64,000 bases of DNA from Nostoc parmelioides FACHB-3921 (GTDB taxonomy: Bacteria; Cyanobacteriota; Cyanobacteriia; Cyanobacteriales; Nostocaceae). The stretch covers positions 1-64,000 of the forward strand of contig NZ_JACJQL010000030.1 in NCBI RefSeq assembly GCF_014696625.1, given 5' to 3'. Below the pieces are notes generated by a model. The model did no database searches. It was not told the DNA's origin and saw only the letters and a program-made list of their open reading frames with translations. Numbering within the stretch: position 1 is the first letter of the stretch; each line of letters begins with the position of its first letter. Made by a program: the position numbers and the translations under genes. Positions 51,963 to 60,871 of this stretch are shown piece after piece.

Positions 51963-52856
51963 TCACCTTAGTTTACGTTTGAGGGTTGAAGCTGCACCGA
52001 GAGTGCCGAGGGCAAGGAGGCTGAGGATGGAAGAGGGTTCGGGGACACTTTCTTGATGTTGTTGTAGAAAATTTACTGAGAATGAATTAGTCTGCCCTGG
52101 ATCTAGAGTTCCTACCACATTGGCTACTAAAAATTCACCATCACTTAAAGAAAAAGGAACATCAAGTTCTATTTGTTCATCTGGTAAAACACTCCATCCC
52201 CTCCCTCCGTTATCAAATATATTTATATCCTCTAATAAACTTGTTGTAAAATTGCTACGCTCTATTAAATTTGGACTTCTTCCAAGCAGAATACTATTTA
52301 TGAATAGTTCTCTATTTCCATCATTAGTGAAAGTATATGACAACGGAGTAGACGACAATGCTAAGGGAGACAAAGGATTTGGGTTCCTTTCTGGTTGTAC
52401 GACAAAACCTGCCAAACCATTTCGAGTTGGGAGTCTCACTCCCAGTGGGCCGGTTAGATAAACGTCTCTTAGCCATTTAACTGCATTTTTTTTCTTTGAA
52501 TCAAACAATATATCGATTACTACTGGTTTATTAACAGGTATGGTAGTCCTATCACCAGTAGTTGGATCTATAAAGAAAATGTCCTGATCAAAAACACTAA
52601 GACCAGTATTAGCAATCTGTACTACTTGACCAATAGGTAAAATGTTGATTGAACCCCCTAAAATTCCTTCGCCAAAACCAGGAATCTTAAATCCAATTCT
52701 AGCATCCTCTGCTGGTACATTTGAGTCGTTTATTAGAACGTTTCCAGATGACACTACAAGTGCTGCTAAAGCACTAGAATAATTAATTAAAGAAACTAAG
52801 GGTATAGTTACTGTTAAATTCAATGTGGCTTTTAGTAATGAATGAGTAAGTTTCAT
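51963..52856 (-). CDS. PEP-CTERM sorting-signal protein
   Basis: About 297 residues from the ATG at 52856 (the longer frame has no support). N-terminal signal peptide (LTVTIPLVSLINYSSALA), a beta-rich exported body, and a C-terminal PEP-CTERM tail: VPEPSSILSLLALGTLGAAS followed by TLKRKLR. Such proteins are cleaved by an exosortase-like enzyme and sent to the cell surface. The body matches no enzyme I know. It is monocistronic, in the leftward direction. Confidence 0.8.
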   Translation of the reverse strand: MKLTHSLLKATLNLTVTIPLVSLINYSSALAALVVSSGNVLINDSNVPAEDARIGFKIPGFGEGILGGSINILPIGQVVQIANTGLSVFDQDIFFIDPTTGDRTTIPVNKPVVIDILFDSKKKNAVKWLRDVYLTGPLGVRLPTRNGLAGFVVQPERNPNPLSPLALSSTPLSYTFTNDGNRELFINSILLGRSPNLIERSNFTTSLLEDINIFDNGGRGWSVLPDEQIELDVPFSLSDGEFLVANVVGTLDPGQTNSFSVNFLQQHQESVPEPSSILSLLALGTLGAASTLKRKLR

Positions 52857-53539
52857 AATTTTTATTTTTTGATTAAGAGCAGTTTGTGTGTATTGATTAC
52901 AGGTTGAGATATTAGAGCTAGCACTCCTCTCGTACCTTGAGTCAAGAAACAGACCCACCCAACCTCCACTTTCAAGGGCAGGTTTTTTGTTTAAGCAGAA
53001 GAGAAAGTGGTGGGATATCTCCAAGATTCAGGGAAGAAGCCACCAACAGGCAAAGGTTGCAAAAAATTTTGCGGTGTAAGATGAAACTAAAAATTTTCCA
53101 AACTGAAGATATAGCCGAAGTTTTACTTGGTGACGTATTACCCACAAGATAATCAAACAGCACCTTTATTGAGTTGTTAAGGAATGATTGATTATGTAAA
53201 TTCCTGGAGAAACCTGATGCTAATATAGTTTCTCTTATTTCAAAAATAGGGAACCTTTAAAAGATGTTCTTAAGCATCCGCTTGCTGTTTTTTTTACAGT
53301 ACAACATCTCATAAATTTTACGGTTAACTGTCTATATAAAATTAGTAAGTTTTACCTAAACTTTAATTATCCCAGTAAAGAATATGATAATGCACAAAAG
53401 TATTTGATTTAAAAGAATCTTTTGTGAATTCATAAGTAAATAAATGTTAAAAATACTATCGCTTTTGACAAAATTTAGATGCAGTTTTTGGTAGCACAAC
53501 TATATTAACAATCTGCGGCAATCATCTACAGTAGCCAAA

Positions 53540-53660
53540 GCGCCATCACATCCTCTCCCTTCCTCGATCAAATCACCATTTACAACCATATAATCCCACT
53601 AAAAACATTTCCCTTTCAGAAATGTCAATTCCTCACAAGTTCCTCAAATTTAGTCTCTAA
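53540..53660 (-). pseudogene. degenerate fragment of the backbone B wHTH gene end
   Basis: On the minus strand, CF-stop-WDYMVVNGDLIEE compares with CQQWGYVVVNGELVKWE at the end of 45959-47308. It carries a stop and is clearly dead. The rest of 52857-53742 is AT-rich and without a supported gene. Confidence 0.45.
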
Positions 53661-53742
53661 TTTGAAATTAGAAGCAGATTTAACTACATTTCTGAAGCTA
53701 ATCATCATATTTGATACTTTTTCAACTTTAATGGAGAAATTT

Positions 53743-54675
53743 ATGATGAATGCTGCCCTGCCAGATCAATTTAGATGGACAACACCAACAAATAAGCTAG
53801 ATATTAACTATAGTATTTTGCCTACTCAATGCCCTATTACAGTTGCAATTGATCTGATTGAATTATCTCTGAAACAACCACGGCGTTACTTTGACCCGAA
53901 GAAGTTAGCTCAACTTGTAGAATCGGTCAAAGAACACGGCATTTTAGAACCAGTCCTAGTTCGTCCACTTGCTCACGGCAAATATGAATTGATAGCTGGC
54001 GAAAGAAGAATCAGAGCCGCACGCACTGTAGGATTGCTTGAAGTCCCTATTATTTCCCTAGAGCTAAATGATCAACAAGCCCTACAAATTGCTCTTATGG
54101 AGAATTTGCAACGGGAAGACCTTAACCCTGTTGAAGAGACAGAAGCCATACTAGGACTACTATCGTTATCTTTGGGAATAGATACTAATAAAGTTATCTC
54201 TTTATTACACAGTGCTTTTAACGCTAAACAAAGGAATCAACAACTGAATCAAAACGTTTTGATTCAACTTGAGCAGATTGAATTACTGTTGTCACAAATA
54301 GGAAAATTCAATGCAGCTAGTTTCCGTTCTAGTCGGCTGCCTTTACTGAAGCTACCGGAAGAAATTCTTTCATCTCTGCGACAAGGAGAGATTGAGTACA
54401 CCAAAGCCCAAGCGATCGCACGAGTTAAATCTGAACCACAGCGTGCTGACTTGCTCAAGATAGCGATCACAGAAAATCTTTCTTTGAGCGAAATCAAAAC
54501 AAGAGTTAAAGCACTAAAATCCTCATCAGAACCACAATCACAAAATGCTGTAACTGAAAGGTTCAATGAGATTAATAAACTCTTACATCAAAAACAAGCT
54601 TCAATCAAATCTCAAAACCAAGAGAGAATCACTAAGCTTTTAGATGAATTGGAGAAATTGATTTGCGAAAATTAA
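53743..54675 (+). CDS. ParB/Spo0J-family partition-like protein
   Basis: About 310 residues from ATG 53743 (GGAG six bases upstream); longer starts are possible. ParB N-domain motifs: DLIELSLKQPRRYFDPKKLA, LVESVKEHGILEPVLVRPL, YELIAGERRIRAARTVGL, ALMENLQREDLNPVEET (C motif II). A HTH follows, with AKAQAIARV-like and a C-terminal coiled coil. ParB proteins bind parS and, as CTPases, spread on DNA. There is no parA next to it, so it may act alone, as some plasmid or phage ParB-like regulators do. Sure of family. Confidence 0.85.
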   Translation: MMNAALPDQFRWTTPTNKLDINYSILPTQCPITVAIDLIELSLKQPRRYFDPKKLAQLVESVKEHGILEPVLVRPLAHGKYELIAGERRIRAARTVGLLEVPIISLELNDQQALQIALMENLQREDLNPVEETEAILGLLSLSLGIDTNKVISLLHSAFNAKQRNQQLNQNVLIQLEQIELLLSQIGKFNAASFRSSRLPLLKLPEEILSSLRQGEIEYTKAQAIARVKSEPQRADLLKIAITENLSLSEIKTRVKALKSSSEPQSQNAVTERFNEINKLLHQKQASIKSQNQERITKLLDELEKLICEN

Positions 54676-55053
54676 AAACGCAGAGATAATGCAAATAAAT
54701 CTGCGTAATCTTACTTAACAAAAGGAAACCTCAAAACCCTTGAAAAATTGTCTTTTTGTTTTTATGAGTTGATAACTATATAAACAAATGTAAGTGATAA
54801 TATCTAACCGTAAAAAATAATTGACTAATTGATCAAGCAAGTAGAATATTAAAAGCATAACGGTACAGTAATTCTACGGTTTAATTCTTCAAATTAAACT
54901 ATGCTTTACTAACATAAAAAGAGGGTGTACATAAAGAAAAACAACGTTTATATCTTGATTTTCAAGGTATTTATGAAAAATTAATTGTATATTCCTTGTC
55001 GAAATATTGAATTACTTTTTCAACACAGTATCTTTCTTTAAGGAGTAATTTTC

Positions 55054-55419
55054 ATGACTCAAGAAATTTAAGAAATCATAGAAGAAAACCGTCCTAAGCA
55101 GTTATTATCTATTGATGGTAGTGATATTCGAGGTATTTTACCTCTTCAAATCCTCAAGGAAATAGAGAACATAGTTCTTAGATATAACCCAATCTGCAAC
55201 TGTTTAGGAGATTATTTTAATTTTGTTGCAGGTACAAGTACGGAGTCAATCATTGCCACAGGGTTAGCAATAGGAATGAAAGTAGATGAAATCTTAAAAA
55301 TTTATACAGAAAATGGACATGAAATATTTCAAAAAATTGAACTAAATGATTCAACAATTCAGGAATATTTAAAACCTTCTATTGATAACGTAATAGAAAT
55401 GTTGCCGTGGCAGTCTTAA
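55054..55419 (+). pseudogene. patatin-like phospholipase, broken
   Basis: AAGGAG and ATG are present, but a stop follows after MTQEI. The frame then gives LLSIDGSDIRGILPLQILKE, LGDYFNFVAGTSTESIIATG, LAIGMKVDEILKIYTENG and ends early. Patatins need DGGGxRG (oxyanion) and GxSxG; here DGSDIRG and GTSTE replace them, and the Asp half of the dyad is missing. A dead phospholipase, related to the patatin group used in CBASS and membrane-attack effectors. The 54676-55053 gap is AT-rich with nothing else. Confidence 0.65.
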
Positions 55420-55634
55420 CTTCATACTTTTCTGCAAAGACAACAGTAAGAAATTTCGATAGATTCTAAAACACGCTGGTGTGCTACAAAAATGATTCTT
55501 GCTGCGAGTAATTACGGTTACAAAATTGCTGTTTATCCACTGCGAGCAAAACGCTTAAGCAAAACACTTAAGAAAGAATGAAATGCCTGTATTGCATATG
55601 CAGGCATCAATAAGAATTAATACGGAGAATCCCA

Positions 55635-57536
55635 ATGCCTATTACACCAACCTATCCAGGCGTTTATGTCGAAGAGATTTCCAGTGGGGTACGAACCATT
55701 ACAGGAGTTAGCAAATCTGTTACAGCCTTTGTGGGTGCGGCAAAACGAGGGCCAATTGACAAAGCAGTACGTATTTTAAGTTATAGCGACTTTGAACGCA
55801 GATTTGGTGGACTAGATGCGTGTTCTGAGTTAAGCTACGCTGTGCGCCAATTCTTTCTAAACGGTGGCAGTGATGCCTGGGTCGTCCGGATTGTTAAACA
55901 CGCTCAAAGCGCTACTCACACCTTAAAAGATAAGAGTAAGCAGGATGTTTTAAAAATCACAGCACTGGATGAAGGACTAGCGGGTAACAGGATTGAGATT
56001 CAGGTGGATTACAAAACGCTGAATCCTGCCAATACCTTCAATTTGACCCTAAACTATACATCACCCGATAATCCGAGTGATCGCCTGACTGAGAAATTTG
56101 ACAATTTGTCGCTAAATAGTCAAGACGCTCGTTACATTGAAGCAGTGATTAACGGCATATCTCGATTAGTGACAGTAAAACGGGAGGAAAATGCAGTCAA
56201 TTCACTGTCTGATAAGAGTGGCACTAGCGTCAGTGGAGATTTGCAAAACGCCGATGTTAGCAAGCTCATAGACAATAGACATAACCAGTTCCAGATATCA
56301 GTCAATGGTTTAAAGCCTATCACTGTCAAAATTGACAGTAATGAAATCACAGGAGATAATGTTTCAGCAAAGTTAACTAGTTTGGCGAATACCATTCAAA
56401 CAAAGGTTATATCTGCAACTAATGACAATTCTTTCACCTGTACTTTCAGGGACAACAAACTCATTCTAACCTCTGGGCAACCAGGCGAATTTTCAAGTGT
56501 GAGAGTTTTACGCGCTACTTTCAACGATCTCTCTACTAACCTTAAACTTGGATACCGGAATGGGGGTGTTGAAGAAGACGCAGTGGCTACCATTCGTCTA
56601 GATGAGACTCTGCCCAAGGATACAATCATAACTTTAACAGGCGGCACTGAAACACAGTATTCTGAAGCGGATTTGGATAATTTGACATTTAGCCAGGCTG
56701 AGAGGAAAGGCTTTTACGCTCTAGAAGAAGTGGATTTATTTAACTTGCTCTGCATACCGGGAGTCACCAAAAGCAACATTTTGAGTGAGGCAGCTCAATA
56801 TTGTAAGCAAAGAAGAGCTTTCTTAATTGCTGATGCGCCAAAAACGAACACAGTATCTGATATACAAAGTACAGAAGTTACTAACAATGATAATGGCGCA
56901 GTCTATTACCCCTGGATTTACATTGCTGACCCGTTAAACAATGGCAAGCTACGCCTGACTGCACCCAGTGGAACAGTTGCCGGACTTTATGCCCGCACAG
57001 ACAGTGCCAGTGGTGTTTGGAAAGCTCCAGCTGGAACTGAAGCCAATTTAGTGGGAGTTCAGGCATTAACTTACAAGTTGACCGATGCAGAAAATGGCAT
57101 ATTGAATCCTCTAGGAATCAACTGTATCCGCTTGTTTCCTACCTATGGTGCGGTTGCCTGGGGCGCTCGTACCTTCCAAGGTTCCGATCAGGCGGCATCA
57201 GAATATAAATATATTCCGGTCAGGCGGTTAGCGCTGTTTATCGAAGAGAGCCTGTATCGGGGTACTCAGTGGGTGGTGTTTGAGCCAAATGATGAACCTC
57301 TGTGGGCGCAAATTCGGTTGAATCTGGGCGCATTTATGCAAAACCTGTTTCGCCAGGGGGCGTTTCAGGGCAAGTCTCCGCGAGAGGCATACTTCGTTAA
57401 ATGTGATCGCGAAACCACGGCACAGAACGACATCAACTTGGGGATTGTCAATATCAAAGTCGGGTTTGCACCGTTGAAACCTGCGGAGTTTGTGATTATT
57501 CAACTACAACAAATGGCGGGGCAGATTCAAGTTTAA
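55635..57536 (+). CDS. eCIS contractile sheath protein
   Basis: 633 residues. PTYPGVYVEEISSGVRTITG and VSKSVTAFVGAAKRGPIDK at the start, LSYSDFERRFGG, YAVRQFFLNGGSDAWVVRI, then a variable middle (about 120-340), and the conserved C-terminal sheath domain (GVQALTYKLTDAENGILNPL, GINCIRLFPTYGAVAWGART, YIPVRRLALFIEESLYRGTQ, WVVFEPNDEPLWAQIR). These match tail-sheath proteins of Afp/PVC-type injection systems. It forms the outer contractile sleeve. First gene of the operon; GGAG upstream. Confidence 0.9.
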   Translation: MPITPTYPGVYVEEISSGVRTITGVSKSVTAFVGAAKRGPIDKAVRILSYSDFERRFGGLDACSELSYAVRQFFLNGGSDAWVVRIVKHAQSATHTLKDKSKQDVLKITALDEGLAGNRIEIQVDYKTLNPANTFNLTLNYTSPDNPSDRLTEKFDNLSLNSQDARYIEAVINGISRLVTVKREENAVNSLSDKSGTSVSGDLQNADVSKLIDNRHNQFQISVNGLKPITVKIDSNEITGDNVSAKLTSLANTIQTKVISATNDNSFTCTFRDNKLILTSGQPGEFSSVRVLRATFNDLSTNLKLGYRNGGVEEDAVATIRLDETLPKDTIITLTGGTETQYSEADLDNLTFSQAERKGFYALEEVDLFNLLCIPGVTKSNILSEAAQYCKQRRAFLIADAPKTNTVSDIQSTEVTNNDNGAVYYPWIYIADPLNNGKLRLTAPSGTVAGLYARTDSASGVWKAPAGTEANLVGVQALTYKLTDAENGILNPLGINCIRLFPTYGAVAWGARTFQGSDQAASEYKYIPVRRLALFIEESLYRGTQWVVFEPNDEPLWAQIRLNLGAFMQNLFRQGAFQGKSPREAYFVKCDRETTAQNDINLGIVNIKVGFAPLKPAEFVIIQLQQMAGQIQV

Positions 57537-57548
57537 GGGAGATGAAAA

Positions 57549-58085
57549 ATGGCACAATTTAGCGTTAATTCACAGCGATTTGACCCCTACAAGAACTTTA
57601 AATTTCGGGTCAAGTGGGATGGTCGATATGTTGCCGGGATCAGTAAAGTGGGTGCTTTAAAGCGCACAACTGAGGTGGTGAAACATCGGGAAGGGGGAGA
57701 TCCGAGTAGTGATCGCCTCTCACCAGGACGCAGCACTTACGAAGCTATTACCCTGGAGCGTGGGGTGACTCATGACACAGAATTTGAAAAGTGGGCGAAT
57801 AAGGTGTGGAATTATGGCTCTGGTTTAGGAGCAGAAGTTTCACTCAAGGACTTTCGCAAGGATCTGATTATCGAAGTTTATAACGAAGCTGGACAGTTGG
57901 CTATTGCTTACAAGGTTTACCGTGCTTGGGTTTCTGAATATCAGGCACTGCCTGAACTGGATGCCAATGCCAATGCTGTTGCCATTCAAACTCTCAAACT
58001 GGAAAACGAAGGCTGGGAGCGAGATTATGAGGTATCAGAACCAAGTGAACCGAGTTTTGTTGAGCCATCTGTTTCATCGTTTTGA
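57549..58085 (+). CDS. eCIS inner tube protein
   Basis: 178 residues, 12 bases after the sheath gene. FDPYKNFKFRVKWDGRYVAG, ISKVGALKRTTEVVKHREGG, SPGRSTYEAITLERGVTHD and EVYNEAGQLAIAYKVYRAWV are the tail-tube signature (T4 gp19/Hcp-like) of contractile systems. It builds the rigid tube driven out by sheath contraction. Confidence 0.9.
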   Translation: MAQFSVNSQRFDPYKNFKFRVKWDGRYVAGISKVGALKRTTEVVKHREGGDPSSDRLSPGRSTYEAITLERGVTHDTEFEKWANKVWNYGSGLGAEVSLKDFRKDLIIEVYNEAGQLAIAYKVYRAWVSEYQALPELDANANAVAIQTLKLENEGWERDYEVSEPSEPSFVEPSVSSF

Positions 58086-58097
58086 GAGAGCTAACGA

Positions 58098-58847
58098 ATG
58101 CACCCATTCACTGCCAGCGACGTAATTACAGTTTGGGAATTGGGGGAGCGACTGCACCCGCTAGAACGGGCAATATTACTGTTGTCAGTCGCCTACCCTC
58201 ATCAATCTCAGCAGCAGTTGGCAATGCTCAGTGTGGGGCAGCGTGATCGCCGTTTGCTGTTATTGCGACAGATGACGATGGGTTCTCAACTCCATAGTGT
58301 GACGACCTGTCCCAACTGTGGCGATCGCCTAGAGTTTGCTTTGAATATCTCAGACATATATATCAATATCAATGAAATTAATGAATCATTGAGTAGTCAA
58401 TACGAAAACAAAACGGTTCAAATTGCAGGAGTTGAGTGTCAGTTTCGTTTACCCAATAGTCATGATTTGGCAATCTTAACAGCATCTCAAACGATTGAGG
58501 AAGCATACCGCTCTTTGATCGAGCGTTGTGTTTTACAAATCAGTCAAGCTGGCACTCCCGTTTCTTGGGAAGCTCTACCGCCTGAGATGATCGAGCAACT
58601 AGCCCAGCACATAAGCGACTGCGATCCGCAGGCTGAGGTATTGCTGGATTTGGATTGCCCAAACTGTCAGCATCGCTGTCAGGCGATATTTGATATCGTT
58701 GCATTTTTCTGGGCAGAACTCGATGCTTTAGCAAAGCGATTACTGCAAGAGGTTCATACTCTGGCTAAAGCATATGGTTGGGATGAGGCAAAGATTTTAT
58801 CCATGACTGCTACTCGACGGCAGTTTTATCTTGACATGGTGATGTAA
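58098..58847 (+). CDS. eCIS-associated zinc-ribbon protein
   Basis: 249 residues. Cys pairs at 71/74 (TTCPNCG) and 187/190 (LDCPNC) with a further HRC make a split zinc site; the part between is mixed helix and strand (VECQFRLPNSHDLAIL), the ends helical. It resembles gp51-like baseplate assembly factors seen in contractile-system operons between tube and cap genes. Likely an assembly protein, not in the final particle; inferred. Confidence 0.6.
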   Translation: MHPFTASDVITVWELGERLHPLERAILLLSVAYPHQSQQQLAMLSVGQRDRRLLLLRQMTMGSQLHSVTTCPNCGDRLEFALNISDIYININEINESLSSQYENKTVQIAGVECQFRLPNSHDLAILTASQTIEEAYRSLIERCVLQISQAGTPVSWEALPPEMIEQLAQHISDCDPQAEVLLDLDCPNCQHRCQAIFDIVAFFWAELDALAKRLLQEVHTLAKAYGWDEAKILSMTATRRQFYLDMVM

Positions 58848-59684
58848 ATGGCAGATTTCTTTTCTCGATTAGTAGAGCGCAGCCTGGGTGTCAGTCCTGT
58901 GGTGCAACCTGCGATCGCGCCCAGATTTAGTTCTGCACCTGCGATCGTGGATGAAGTCAATCTGCAATGGCATCGTGAGGCTGAAAATTCTTCCACTCCA
59001 GTCAATGCTAATCCATCCGTCGAGGTACCTTCTTCCCAGAATATTACCTCTGTTCAACAGCAGTTCTCTCCTCAACCTGACTTAGCTAATAATCAGGTTC
59101 CAGGAAAAGTACAACAAAATCCCATTACTACACCGTCACTACTAACCCAGTCGATACACTCATCAAACCTGAAACAAGTTATTCCCCCGATGACACAAGT
59201 GATCGCGCCTAGTCAATTCATTGCGGAACAACCCAATCAGGAAGTTTCTCTAGAACCTTTTCAAGTTTTAAAACCCCGTGAGTCCCATCCCCCAACGACA
59301 CAAGCGATCGCGCCTAGTCAATTCATTGCGGAACAACCCAATCAGGAAGTTTCTCTAGAACCTTTTCGAGTTTTAAAACCCCGTGAGCAAATTCTGGGCG
59401 AAAATCCTTCCCCGGTTATGGACGGTGAATTAGCAAACGCACCTGAAATTGTTGCTCACAGGGCAACAGTTCCCATAAGCAAACCAAGCGGCACAATAGC
59501 AACTCACCAAGTTTCACAGGTTGCAAGCGAGCCAGCAGCACCTCCCACAATTCGCGTTAGTATTGGCAGGGTTGAAGTCCGGGCAATCATGCCAACTCCA
59601 CCTGCACCTAAAGCCGCTCCGGTGCGTTCTCGTCCGGCAGTGTCGCTGGATACTTATTTGCAGCAACGGGGGAGGAAGGCATGA
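58848..59684 (+). CDS. eCIS proline-rich linker protein with tandem 35-residue repeat
   Basis: 278 residues, start right after the previous stop. A short helical head (FFSRLVERSLGVSPVVQP) is followed by long Pro/Gln/Ser-rich disorder and a conserved tail (PTIRVSIGRVEVRAIMP, VSLDTYLQQRGRK) typical of a small protein in such operons. Residues 116-186 hold a tandem repeat (QAIAPSQFIAEQPNQEVSLE unit, DNA period 105 bp at about 59192 and 59297). It overlaps the next gene by four bases. Possibly a flexible adaptor at the tube or cargo end. Confidence 0.6.
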   Translation: MADFFSRLVERSLGVSPVVQPAIAPRFSSAPAIVDEVNLQWHREAENSSTPVNANPSVEVPSSQNITSVQQQFSPQPDLANNQVPGKVQQNPITTPSLLTQSIHSSNLKQVIPPMTQVIAPSQFIAEQPNQEVSLEPFQVLKPRESHPPTTQAIAPSQFIAEQPNQEVSLEPFRVLKPREQILGENPSPVMDGELANAPEIVAHRATVPISKPSGTIATHQVSQVASEPAAPPTIRVSIGRVEVRAIMPTPPAPKAAPVRSRPAVSLDTYLQQRGRKA

Positions 59685-60871
59685 GTAATTATCTGGCGAT
59701 CGCTACGGTGACCGCAACTCTGAAACGTGTCCTCGAAAATGCCGTGACATCAAAATTTCTAGGGACTTCAACCACCATTACAGTTGGGCAACCAGACCCC
59801 AGAGATGCGGCTACTGGTAATGATGGCAGAGTGAACATTTTCCTTTATCAAGTCACCCCCAATTCGGGCTGGCGCAACGCCGATTTACCGACTCGTCGCG
59901 CTGATGGTTCTTTGAGCCAACGTCCACAATTAGCACTTGATCTTCACTATCTCCTCAGCTTTTACGGGGATAAAACCAAACTATTGCCAGAAAAATTGAT
60001 GGGATTAGTGATGAAAACGCTGCATACTAACCCGTTTTTGCCACGGCAGCTGATTCAAGATACAGTAGCAGCTAACGAAGCTATTCTAAAAGGATCGGAT
60101 TTAGCAGATCAACCAGAATTTGTCAAGTTCTCACCTGTTTCTCTGTCGCTGGAAGAGTCATCTAAAATCTGGTCAATCTTTTTCCAGACACCGTATGTGT
60201 TATCAACAGCTTACCAAGGGACGGTTGTTCTCATTGAACCCAATGATGAACCTGTCGTGAGTTTGCCTGTGAGAGATCGCAGCATTACAGTAGATGCGAC
60301 ACCTCCTGCTAAACTTGTTTCGCCGCCCGTTATTATACAAATTCATGCTCAAGCAAGAACTGGCGAACTTATTACCGCAGGCAATACTCTACTTATTCAA
60401 GGGCGAGAACTCGCAAAAACTGCGATCGCATCAATTCAAATTGCAAATCAGTCACTTACTGTTACAGAACAAAACATTCAAGATAGTGAAATTCATCTAA
60501 CCTTACCAGACTCACTGGCGGCAGGTGTGAAGACTTTGCAGATTGTTTATCAGAATGGCGATCGCTCGAATCTGGCAAAATTTATTCTGCGGCCTCAAAT
60601 TGTATCTGTTACGCTACAAAGGCAACCACGGCAATTACAATTAACCCTTGACCTACCAATAGCTAAAGGGCAAAAGGTCGTAGTTTTATTGAGTCAAAAA
60701 ACACCTGAGCAAAGCCATACTCTATCTTTGGTTGCTTCAGAGGATATTGCTTCTGGAAGCATAATCGAGATTTCAATTCTCAAGCAAACCGAAATTAAAG
60801 CAGGACAATATACCGTAAGGGTACAGGTTGATGGAGCCGAAAGTCCCAGCCAGGAGGTAACATTCCCATGA
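59681..60871 (+). CDS. Pvc16-like (DUF4255) tail terminator/cap protein
   Basis: 396 residues. The N-terminal ~190 match DUF4255: YLAIATVTATLKRVLENAVT, VGQPDPRDAATGNDGRVNIF, LYQVTPNSGWRNADLPTR, LDLHYLLSFYGDKTKLLPEK, LSLEESSKIWSIFFQTPYVL. In Afp/PVC, protein 16 caps tube and sheath. The C-terminal ~170 are beta-rich, IPT/TIG-like (GNTLLIQGRELAKTAIASIQ), an extension seen in many eCIS. It overlaps both neighbours by ATGA. Confidence 0.85.
   Translation: MSNYLAIATVTATLKRVLENAVTSKFLGTSTTITVGQPDPRDAATGNDGRVNIFLYQVTPNSGWRNADLPTRRADGSLSQRPQLALDLHYLLSFYGDKTKLLPEKLMGLVMKTLHTNPFLPRQLIQDTVAANEAILKGSDLADQPEFVKFSPVSLSLEESSKIWSIFFQTPYVLSTAYQGTVVLIEPNDEPVVSLPVRDRSITVDATPPAKLVSPPVIIQIHAQARTGELITAGNTLLIQGRELAKTAIASIQIANQSLTVTEQNIQDSEIHLTLPDSLAAGVKTLQIVYQNGDRSNLAKFILRPQIVSVTLQRQPRQLQLTLDLPIAKGQKVVVLLSQKTPEQSHTLSLVASEDIASGSIIEISILKQTEIKAGQYTVRVQVDGAESPSQEVTFP

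Noticed and set aside
52937..53152. Short plus-strand open frame next to the PEP-CTERM gene
   Set aside because: No ribosome site or recognisable sequence; it overlaps the region upstream of the leftward gene.
55490..55581. Short frame MILAASNYGYKIAVYPLRAK before the sheath gene
   Set aside because: No ribosome site, basic low-complexity end, no family; probably part of the decayed region after the patatin gene.
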